Assembly (NCBI GenBank): GCA_020723365.1
Contig: DYJB01000020.1
Span: forward strand, 1 to 22,994
DNA from: Candidatus Aquidulcis sp.
GTDB lineage: Bacteria > Chloroflexota > Anaerolineae > Anaerolineales > E44-bin32
Direction of reading: 5' to 3'
Length of the DNA stretch: 22,994 nt
Part shown: piece by piece, positions 15,898 to 22,285 of the stretch
Layout of the letters: every line of letters starts with the position of its first letter
How positions within the stretch are numbered: position 1 is the stretch's first letter
Program-made: the position numbers and the translations under genes
Notes under the pieces: generated by a model
Database searches by the model: none
Told to the model about the DNA's origin: nothing
The model's input: only the letters and a program-made list of their open reading frames with translations

Positions 15898-16012
15898 TCA
15901 ATCGCTGGTGCTCTTCTCCTCGTCACATCGCCAAGCGGGGATCCTGGCCGGCGGGGGTCCGGCGAGAATGCGGGCGACCGTGAGACCCCTCGCCAGCCAG
16001 GCAATCCAGTGG

Positions 16013-16126
16013 GACCTAACCCTGAATGGCAGGCCGGCGAGCGCCCCTCCCCTCGAACGTCGCCGCCTCACCGTCGGCGGCGGCAGGGTGACGGCACAAC
16101 CTGATAGTGCCGCCTCGGGTTAGGTC
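16013..16126 (-). ncRNA. Candidate structured RNA: 10-bp closing stem with two inner hairpins
   Basis: GACCTAACCC (16013-16022 on the plus strand) and its exact reverse complement (16117-16126) can close a domain of about 114 bases in the minus-strand RNA. Inside are CGGCAC/GTGCCG (arms 16107-16112 and 16092-16097, nine-base loop) and CGCCGCC/GGCGGCG (arms 16076-16082 and 16061-16067, eight-base loop). This gives a three-way junction with a 38-base single-stranded part. A perfect 10-base match 94 bases away in a transcribed leader is unlikely by chance. Whether it senses a ligand is unknown. Confidence 0.4.
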
Positions 16127-16136
16127 GCAGCCTGTA

Positions 16137-16160
16137 TTAACCGTTTATATAACCGGTAAA
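16137..16160 (-). promoter_or_regulatory. AT-rich palindromic operator overlapping the transcription start
   Basis: The 24-base site is a near-perfect palindrome, with ten of twelve symmetric pairs matching, around the core TTATATAA. It also reads as two CGGTTA direct repeats 12 bases apart on the minus strand, which could be two LacI-type half-sites. It lies just below the -10 box and covers the predicted start, the usual place for repression. It is an AT-rich island in GC-rich DNA. The LacI-type regulator at the right end of the window is the natural candidate to bind it, though this is inference. Confidence 0.55.
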
Positions 16161-16163
16161 CCC

Positions 16164-16191
16164 AGTATAGCACAAAGCGTGCGGTCGTCAA
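16164..16191 (-). promoter_or_regulatory. Sigma-70-type promoter for the transporter operon
   Basis: On the minus strand TTGACG (16186-16191) is a -35 with one mismatch. A 16-base spacer leads to TATACT (16164-16169) with TG one base before it (extended -10). Expected start near 16157. This is the best promoter in the window. Confidence 0.78.
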
Positions 16192-16194
16192 GAC

Positions 16195-16221
16195 CCGTCC
16201 CCAACCTGGTGCCGAGGACGG
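16195..16221 (-). terminator. Hairpin after the URO-D-family gene
   Basis: Six-base arms CCGTCC and GGACGG with a 15-base loop lie 18 bases after the stop and just ahead of the -35 box. It may separate the upstream enzyme operon from the transporter operon. Weak by stem length. Confidence 0.3.
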
Positions 16222-16239
16222 AATCCTTGACCCCTCACC

Positions 16240-17403
16240 CTAGCCGAAGGTCTCCCGCATCCGCTGGCAGTAGTACTGGACCAGCTCCCAGCGGGCATCT
16301 CCCGGGATGCGATGGTCCGGGCACGGTACGTACCCGCCCAGTTCGACCAGCCCACGCTGCCTTTCGATCTCGGTATCCACGGCCGCCCGGTCCATGCCAA
16401 AGATGCGCTTATCGACCCCACCCACCCCCAGCAGGCCGCGCCCGAAGCGCTCGCGCCAGGGCGCCAGGCTGGCCTTCCAGGTCCCGACCTCGATCGGGAA
16501 CATGGTGTTGACGCCGTTCTCCAGCCAGGTCGGGATGAGCTTGTCGATGACGCCATCGCAGTCGAGCGAGACGATCGTGATGCCGTGCCGGTGCAGGACG
16601 TCGGTAATGCGCCGGTAGTGCCGGCCGAGCTTGTCGCGGAACAGGCGCGGGCTGACCAGCGGCCCAGACTTGTAGGCCATGTCCTCCCAGAACATGGCAT
16701 AGTCGAACTGCGCCCCGGTCGCCAGGGCGGCGCCGACTCCATCGACCATCAGCTCGGCCACCGTTTCAATCATCTCGTCCAGCAGGGCCGGATCGTCGGC
16801 GATCAGGTACGAGAGACCCACCAGGCCGAGCCAGTCGCGGATTACCCCCAGCAGGCTGCCGCAATGCAGGCCGACGGGGTCCGGGCTGTCGTGCCGCCGC
16901 AGCACCTCGATCCCGGCCTCGTAGTCGTCAGCCAGCCGGACCGTATGCGGGCCCATGGCGGCCCGCGCCTGGCGGATGCGCTCCGGCGCGAACTGGAGCC
17001 GCGGCTTGAAGATCTCCTCCCAACTGGCGCGGTCGCGCAGCGTGTGGTCGATCTCGGTCGAGATCGACGTGATGCCGGTCTTCTCCATCACGATCACGCC
17101 ATCTTCATTCATCACCTTGCGCATCCCGCCCGGCATTTCCTCGAGCACCCGGCGCTCCAGCCGCGGGAACAGGCGCCATTCCCACTGGAAGAGCGTGTAC
17201 CAGTTGAAGTCGAAGCCCAGCCGACCCGAGACGGCATGGTCGATCTCGTTCCCGTCGGACCAGCCCCGGCGCTCCTCCTCGGTGATGTGCCCCTCGTCGG
17301 TCCAGCGCTGGAGCGTCTCGCGCCAGTAGCCGAAATGCACGACCGGCAGGCGATCGTAGGGTTGGTAGGAGAGGGCGGCCCGGGTCCGTTCACGGTTGTT
17401 CAT
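16240..17403 (-). CDS. Uroporphyrinogen decarboxylase-family (URO-D superfamily) protein
   Basis: The 387-residue protein is a URO-D-fold protein of the group found beside sugar genes in Anaerolineae-like genomes. Landmarks are LPVVHFGYWRET (19-30), MFWEDMAYKSGPLVSPRLF (237-255), VSLDCDG (278-284), GLLGVGGVDKR (323-333) and GGYVPCPDHRIPGD (356-369). True heme-pathway HemE is close in length but has different motifs. Corrinoid methyltransferases of this fold (MtaA, MtbA, CmuA) have an HxC zinc site; here the equivalent place reads DCDG, so zinc-thiol chemistry like MtaA is not expected. It may still be a methyltransferase with other ligands, perhaps partnered with the corrinoid protein at 5966-6607. 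The start ATG has TTGAGG nine bases upstream. The amidohydrolase gene precedes it by 58 bases. Confidence 0.8.
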   Translation of the reverse strand: MNNRERTRAALSYQPYDRLPVVHFGYWRETLQRWTDEGHITEEERRGWSDGNEIDHAVSGRLGFDFNWYTLFQWEWRLFPRLERRVLEEMPGGMRKVMNEDGVIVMEKTGITSISTEIDHTLRDRASWEEIFKPRLQFAPERIRQARAAMGPHTVRLADDYEAGIEVLRRHDSPDPVGLHCGSLLGVIRDWLGLVGLSYLIADDPALLDEMIETVAELMVDGVGAALATGAQFDYAMFWEDMAYKSGPLVSPRLFRDKLGRHYRRITDVLHRHGITIVSLDCDGVIDKLIPTWLENGVNTMFPIEVGTWKASLAPWRERFGRGLLGVGGVDKRIFGMDRAAVDTEIERQRGLVELGGYVPCPDHRIPGDARWELVQYYCQRMRETFG

Positions 17404-17461
17404 TCACACAGCCTCAACTCGGCTCGCTGGGCGGGGTCAATCCAAGGGCCGTGCAACCGGG

Positions 17462-18692
17462 CTACACAGCCAGGTCAAGCCCGTACAGCCTCGCCACATT
17501 GGAATACATCAGGCCGTGGGCCAGCCGCTCGGCGTGGCCCACGTCCAGATAGCCTTGCTCAACCTTCTCGGAGAGCACCCGGGCGACGACGTGCCGCCAG
17601 GCCAGCAGGGCACCGTAGGCCTCCTCGGCCGTGCGCGCGTCGCCTCCCCAGCAGATGCGCTCGCCCGATCGGGCCACATCCAGCAGTTCGTGCAGCGCGC
17701 TGGCGGCGCCCGAGACAGTCAGCAGGGGCACCCACACCAAATCCACGACCACGTTGGCGTAGCTCTGCGCCATGCCGGCCACGGCGTCGTACCACGGGTA
17801 GCCGGCATGGAACAGCACGAAGCGCGTCGCCGGGTGCGCAGCCAGCGCCGGCTCGAGCAGCATCGGCGCCGAATCGCGCAGTCGGCCGATGCCGGTGTGC
17901 ACCTGGAACGGCACCTCGAGTCTGGCGGCCAGGTCGCAGAACCAGTGGAACATGAAGTTGCCGAAGGCCAGGCGGTCCCCTGGCTGGGCCCGGGCCGGAT
18001 CGCGCAGGAAGACGCGTTCCGCCGCCTCCCGGTCCGGCGTGCCGAAGTCGAGCGAGCGCTCATAGGCAAGAGCGCACTTGAGCGCCACGCCGCCTCGCTG
18101 CCTCCAGCCGCGGAAAAGATCCTCGAGAAACGCCAGGTAGTCGCCCAGTCCGGATCGCGGCGCCTGCGGGTACGCCCGGAAGGGACAGTTGCCGTCGTGA
18201 TCGGCGAGGTCGGGGTGGTAGACGCTGGTGAACATATCCGTACGCAAAGTGGGCGACAGCAGTTCGGGGTGGCCGTTGTCGCTGCCGTAGTCCCAGCCGA
18301 TAGCCGGCATGCTGGCGCAGGATCGTCAGGTGAGCCTCGGGATCGGCGTGGCGGGCAGCGATCCGCGCCGAGACCGCCTCCCAGTTGGCCGGGTCGAGGG
18401 GCGCTTCCAGCGTGTAGATCTCGCGCAGCGCCCGCTCCAGCCAGTTGAACAGCCCGTTCTGCCGGCAGGCGTCCAGAAAGCGTCCGTGCTCATCGGCCGT
18501 GTTGCCCGGACGCAGGTCGAGCATCTTGACGTACGAGTTGAAGAGCAGCGAGTCGAGCGTCAGTCGGCGCTGGACGTCATCCGGCAGCAGGTGCTCGTGG
18601 CTGGAGGCCACCGGCAGGCTGTCCACCAGCTGCCGAAGGGCGTGGTAGGCTGGCGAGGTCAAACGACGCCTCCCCGGGCGGACTCCATCCAA
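17462..18692 (-). pseudogene. Amidohydrolase (Amidohydro_2/uronate isomerase-like), disrupted by a frameshift
   Basis: Two overlapping frames make one amidohydrolase. The first (from an ATG at 18692, or TTG at 18662 with a better SD, GGGGAGG) has the metal motif VASSHEHL and runs sensibly to HLTILRQ near 18315; past that it is nonsense and stops at 18060. The second continues the protein from near 18310 (MPAIGWDYGS) to 17462, with FQVHTGIG, FVLFHAGYPW and ICWGGDARTAEE as the later metal and catalytic positions. The second frame has a TGA at 18326-18328 and no SD at its ATG, so it is not an independent gene. A one-base insertion or two-base deletion at about 18309-18325 would join them. It could be a real inactivation or a sequencing error. 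Substrate unknown; a sugar lactone or uronate is possible. Confidence 0.72.
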
Positions 18693-18699
18693 GGCGCCT

Positions 18700-20001
18700 T
18701 CAGCGATACTCCGGCAGCCAGCCGCCGTGCGCCGCCAGCAGGTCGTCGATCAGCGCCTGGATCTGGTCCGGATCGAGTTCGGCGGCCGTATGCGGGTCGA
18801 GCAGCGCGGCGTGGTAGATGTGCTCGCGGCGCGTGGTCAGCGCCGCCTCGACCGTCAGGGCCTGCACATTGATGTTGGTCTGCATCAGCGCCGCCAGCTG
18901 CGGGGGCAGCGCGCCGATCCTCATCGGCTGGACGCCTGAGCGGTCGGCGGCGCACGGCACCTCGACGCAGCAGCCGCGCGGCAGGTTGTCGATCAACCCC
19001 TCATTGGGGACATTGGCGTAGATCACGCGCAGCTGGCCGGTGGCCAGGCTGTGAATCACGAGCGGGGCATACTCTCCGCTGCGGGTGATCTCGAGCGAGG
19101 CGGCGGTCTCGAACTCCGCCTTCATCCCGTCCCAGCGGGCGATCTGCTCCTCGCAGCGCCGGGGGTATTCGTCCAGCGGGATGGCGAAGCGATCGATCAG
19201 GTCGGGGCGGTCGCGCTTGATGTACCAGGGAACGTACTCGCTGAAGTGCTCACTCGATTCGGTCACGAAGTAGCCGAACCTGGAGAATACGTCGTAGCGC
19301 ACACGATCGTTCGCGGGCACGCGTCCTTCGTCGATCACCGCCCGCAAACGGGGATAGGCGTCCTGCCCCAGGTGCTCCAGGCGCAGGTAGAAGGCCATGT
19401 GGTTGATTCCGGCGCAGACGTAGTTCAGCTCCTCCACCGGCACGCCCATGGCCTGCGCCAGCTGTCCGGCCGTCCCCTGGACGCTGTGGCAGATGCCGAT
19501 CGTGCGCACCGAAGTGGCCCGGCTCAGGGCCCAGCCGTTGATGGCCAGCGGGTTGACGTGGTTCAGCAGCAGGGCGTGCGGAGCGACCTGCTCGATGTCG
19601 CGGCAGATCCCCAGCAAGACCGGGATGGTGCGCAGGCCGCGCATGATCCCGCCCACGCCGAGGGTGTCGCTGATGGTGTGCCGCAGGCCGTACTTCTTGG
19701 GGATCTCGAAGTCGATAACCGTGCCCGGCTGGTAGCCGGCCACCTGGATCAGGCAGATGACGAAGTCGGCGCCCTCCAGCGCTTGTCGGCGGTCGGCAGG
19801 CGTTTCCACGCGGGCATGTGCGCCGGCGGCCGCCGACAGCTTGCGGGCGACCATGGCCGACGTCGCCAGGCGGTCGGCGTCCAGATCGAAGAGCGACAGC
19901 GTGACGCCCTTGAGCTCCTCGTAGCTGAGGATATCGCCCATCAGGCGCTTGGCGAAGACCGTGCTGCCCGCCCCGATGATCGTGATCTTCGGATCGCCCA
20001 T
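18700..20001 (-). CDS. Glycoside hydrolase family 4 (alpha-galactosidase/alpha-glucosidase-like)
   Basis: The 433-residue protein is a GH4 enzyme, which uses NAD+ and a divalent metal (usually Mn2+) and cleaves by oxidation and elimination. Residues 3-17 (KITIIGAGSTVFAKR) bind NAD. The metal and specificity site is GICHSVQG, with C171 and H172; CHS rather than CNxP points to alpha-galactosidase, alpha-glucosidase or glucuronidase types rather than 6-phospho-sugar enzymes. H201 in GINHMAF is the second metal ligand. The family length is about 430-480, so this is complete. The ATG at 20001 follows GAGGCGAGG. It lies between the Gfo/Idh/MocA and amidohydrolase genes, so it is probably the hydrolase for the imported glycoside. 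Confidence 0.88.
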   Translation of the reverse strand: MGDPKITIIGAGSTVFAKRLMGDILSYEELKGVTLSLFDLDADRLATSAMVARKLSAAAGAHARVETPADRRQALEGADFVICLIQVAGYQPGTVIDFEIPKKYGLRHTISDTLGVGGIMRGLRTIPVLLGICRDIEQVAPHALLLNHVNPLAINGWALSRATSVRTIGICHSVQGTAGQLAQAMGVPVEELNYVCAGINHMAFYLRLEHLGQDAYPRLRAVIDEGRVPANDRVRYDVFSRFGYFVTESSEHFSEYVPWYIKRDRPDLIDRFAIPLDEYPRRCEEQIARWDGMKAEFETAASLEITRSGEYAPLVIHSLATGQLRVIYANVPNEGLIDNLPRGCCVEVPCAADRSGVQPMRIGALPPQLAALMQTNINVQALTVEAALTTRREHIYHAALLDPHTAAELDPDQIQALIDDLLAAHGGWLPEYR

Positions 20002-20017
20002 GACGCCTCGCCTCGTG

Positions 20018-20073
20018 CCCCGCCCTGTGCGGGGGGTCGTGCCTCCAGAACACGGCGCCCCCCATCGGGCGCC
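20018..20073 (-). terminator. Two intercistronic hairpins between the Gfo/Idh/MocA and GH4 genes
   Basis: In the 82-base gap, GGCGCCC/GGGCGCC (20054-20073, six-base loop) starts 11 bases after the upstream stop, and CCCCGC/GCGGGG (20018-20034, five-base loop) follows it. Such tandem stems may set the relative amounts of the two products. There is no T tract. Confidence 0.4.
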
Positions 20074-20083
20074 CCGCCAGCCG

Positions 20084-21088
20084 CTACCCGGCCACCGGCG
20101 CGCCGGTCCGGACCTCCGTCTGCTGCTGCGCCGAGAGGGTGGCGGCCAGCGCCAGCTCCAGCGACCGCACGCCCTCCTCGATCGGCACCGCCGGCGGGCG
20201 GTCCTGGCGGATGGCCTCCAGCAGGTCGAGGGTCAGGGCGCGGTACATGTTCTTCTCCGAGGCAAGCGTCGTCACGCTCGGCCAGGCGGAGGCGGTCGAG
20301 TGGATCGTGGCGTGATTGGGATCGGCGAAATCGGCCGTCAGCCCTGGCAGGACGATGCGCCAGTCACAATCCCAGCGGCCGGGGATGGCGCCATTCGTCG
20401 CCGCCACCACCGCCAGGCTGGTGCTCGGGAAGCGGATGACCGTGGCGCTGGCGTCCTCCACCGTGTAGCCTTCCACCTCGGCGTGGAACAGGTTCTGCTG
20501 CGAGGAATACACAGCCTCGGGTTCGCCCAGGAAGAAGCGCGCCAGGTCCAGCAGGTGAATCGCCTGCTCGACCAGCTGGCCCCCGCTCCGAGCCCGGTCC
20601 CTCCACCACGAGCTGTGGAGGGAGTTGCAGGAGTAGCGGGCGACCATGAAGGCCCGCGCCCCGGTGGGATCGCCGATGCGCTCTTTGAGCCACAAGGCGG
20701 CCTCGCCGAACCGGTACATGAAGCCGACCTGGCACTTGACCCCGCTCCGGCTCACGTCGCGCGCCATGCCGCGCGCCAGCTCGGACGTCAGGGCGATCGG
20801 CTTTTCAATGAAGATGTGCACTCCGTGCCGGCAGGCGTGGGCTACTTCGTCCGCGTGGGCAAACGGGGGCAAGCAGATGTACACCAGGTCGAGGTCCAGC
20901 TCGGCGAACATGGGTTCCCAGTGCTCATAGACCTTCCCCGGGGCGTAACGCTTGGCAAACTCCTGGGCTGCCGCTACGTTCTGATCGCAGTAGCCCACCA
21001 GGCGCACGTCGTCCAGCGTGGCCAGGATATCGGCATGGCGCTTGGCGATCGAGCCGCAACCGAGGATGGCGGTGCGCAGCGGCTTCAT
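20084..21088 (-). CDS. Gfo/Idh/MocA-family oxidoreductase
   Basis: The 334-residue protein begins with the NAD(P) motif ILGCGSIAKRH (8-18). The catalytic IEKPIAL follows at 94-100 (K96). The C-terminal domain has GGQLVEQAIHLLDLARFF (169-186), where H178 is the usual active-site histidine. Family members oxidise or reduce sugar hydroxyls, for example inositol, glucose or deoxy-sugars, and one branch includes NAD-dependent glycosidases. The start has an SD (GAAGGGG) lying inside the last codons of the dehydrogenase before it, with only one base between the two genes, so the pair is probably co-translated. Substrate not predictable from sequence alone. Confidence 0.88.
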   Translation of the reverse strand: MKPLRTAILGCGSIAKRHADILATLDDVRLVGYCDQNVAAAQEFAKRYAPGKVYEHWEPMFAELDLDLVYICLPPFAHADEVAHACRHGVHIFIEKPIALTSELARGMARDVSRSGVKCQVGFMYRFGEAALWLKERIGDPTGARAFMVARYSCNSLHSSWWRDRARSGGQLVEQAIHLLDLARFFLGEPEAVYSSQQNLFHAEVEGYTVEDASATVIRFPSTSLAVVAATNGAIPGRWDCDWRIVLPGLTADFADPNHATIHSTASAWPSVTTLASEKNMYRALTLDLLEAIRQDRPPAVPIEEGVRSLELALAATLSAQQQTEVRTGAPVAG

Positions 21089-21089
21089 C

Positions 21090-22148
21090 TCATGCCCCTT
21101 CCAGATCGTAGGTGAGCAGGATCTTGACCTTCTCGTCGGGTGCCTGGTCGATCATGGCGTAGGCGCGGGCGGCGGCCGAGAACGGCACCCGGTCGCCGAT
21201 CAGCGGCTCCACCTCGACGGCGCCGCGCCGCAGCAGGTCCATCGCCTCGCGCTCGGTGCGATCGTGATCCCAGGCGGGATAGGCGCGGTGCGGGCAGTCC
21301 CACACCGGCATGCTCGAGCGCAGTGTGATGCGGTTGTGGTGCCACTCGCGCGACAGGTCCACGCGCCCGTCCTGGGCGCCGTAGTAGCTGGCGGCCACCA
21401 CGCGGCCGCCCTGGCAGGTGCCGCGAATGGCCTCCTGCAGGGCCGGGTAGACGCCCGAGATCTCGAGGGCCACGTCCACCCCTCGGCCTTCCGTCGCCCG
21501 CTTGATCGCCAGGGCGACATCGCACTCGTTCGGGTGGAGGGCCTGGTCGGCGCCCAGCCGGCGCGCCAGCTCGAGGCGTCCGGCGATAGGGTCGATGGCG
21601 AACACCTGCCGCGCTCCGTTCAGCCTGGCCATCTGGATGGCAAGCAGGCCGATGGCGCCCATGCCAAACACGGCCACGCGATCGCCCAGTTTGATCTCTG
21701 CGTCGTGCACGGCCGCCAGGGCAAACTTGGCCGGGTCGGTGAACAGCATGGCCTCGCTCTCGGCGTGCGATGAGACGGGGTGCAGGCGCGCCTCGCCCAT
21801 CACGGCGGTTTGCCGGTGCTTCCACTCGCCGTGCACCAGGTCGCCCGGGCGCAGGGACTTGACTTGCGGCCCGACGGCGAGCACCACGCCCGCCGCCCAT
21901 GAGCCGAGCCCGTGAGGGAAGAATGGCTTGACCACCTCTCCCGCCTCGGGCGGGCGGAACAGCCGCAGGGCCGGGTCCCAGATCTCCGAGACAAAAGGAA
22001 CCTGGCCGCGGTAGAGGTTGATCTCTGTGCCGCTCTTGATTCCGCTGACGGTCGTGCGCACGAGCACCTGGTCTCCCGCGAGCGGCGGATCCTGGTAGCT
22101 GCGAAAGGCGATCTTGCGGGGGCTCTCGACGATCAGTTCCTGGGGCAT
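21090..22148 (-). CDS. Zinc-less medium-chain dehydrogenase (MDR family)
   Basis: The 352-residue protein has the alcohol-dehydrogenase/quinone-reductase fold. The cofactor site is FGMGAIGLLA (161-170) followed by the acidic turn FAIDPIAGRLELARRLGA, which favours NAD. The usual catalytic zinc ligands are missing: the Cys of CGICGTD is replaced by SGIKSGTEI (35-43), the GHE motif by GSWAAG (82-87), and the four-cysteine structural loop is absent. It is therefore probably a zinc-independent sugar or polyol oxidoreductase. The weak SD AGGA sits seven bases before the ATG. It is followed after one base by the Gfo/Idh/MocA gene, and is preceded by the LacI-type gene with a large inverted repeat in the gap. 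Confidence 0.85.
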   Translation of the reverse strand: MPQELIVESPRKIAFRSYQDPPLAGDQVLVRTTVSGIKSGTEINLYRGQVPFVSEIWDPALRLFRPPEAGEVVKPFFPHGLGSWAAGVVLAVGPQVKSLRPGDLVHGEWKHRQTAVMGEARLHPVSSHAESEAMLFTDPAKFALAAVHDAEIKLGDRVAVFGMGAIGLLAIQMARLNGARQVFAIDPIAGRLELARRLGADQALHPNECDVALAIKRATEGRGVDVALEISGVYPALQEAIRGTCQGGRVVAASYYGAQDGRVDLSREWHHNRITLRSSMPVWDCPHRAYPAWDHDRTEREAMDLLRRGAVEVEPLIGDRVPFSAAARAYAMIDQAPDEKVKILLTYDLEGA

Positions 22149-22190
22149 GGTAGTGTCCTATCTTTCCCTGTGGCGATCGGGCGGCAGGTT

Positions 22191-22271
22191 GGATGGTCTG
22201 CCGTCGAGGGTGTGTGCCCGCTCGCGACCTCGATCGGGTTCCGAGTGCATGCTCCGCGACGGCAGCCATCC
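22191..22271 (-). repeat. Long inverted repeat between the LacI-type gene and the dehydrogenase
   Basis: Fifteen bases of the arm at 22257-22271 pair with 22191-22206 apart from one bulged base (22197). The core arms are CTGCCGTCG and CGACGGCAG, flanked by GGATGG and CCATCC. About 50 bases form the loop, with weaker inner pairing. It begins 14 bases after the LacI-type stop. It may terminate or attenuate read-through into the enzyme operon, or form a regulatory RNA stem. Confidence 0.6.
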
Positions 22272-22285
22272 AGGCGGGAGATCAC

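Larger units (their letters stand above)
15775..16157 (-). promoter_or_regulatory. Long 5' leader of the binding-protein transcript (about 380 nt)
   Basis: From the predicted start near 16157 to the ATG at 15774 there is no gene. The leader holds a long-range stem with two inner hairpins (16013-16126), a six-base stem with arms at 15803-15808 and 15829-15834, a five-base stem at 15857-15861 and 15866-15870, and a perfect orphan SD, AAGGAGG, at 15891-15897 with no ATG, GTG or TTG at a usable distance. A leader of this length and structure suggests control by RNA folding. I do not recognise a known riboswitch class. Confidence 0.45.

Noticed and set aside
16312..17955. A 547-codon open frame on the plus strand
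   Set aside because: It is antisense to the URO-D-family and amidohydrolase genes, with no recognisable domain.
19051..21115. Plus-strand frames of 462 and 388 codons
   Set aside because: They are antisense to GH4 and Gfo/Idh/MocA genes and lack motifs and SD sites.
21085..22269. A 394-codon minus frame overlapping the dehydrogenase
   Set aside because: The other frame has a full MDR protein with a cofactor motif; this one is an Arg/Gly/Ala-rich shadow.
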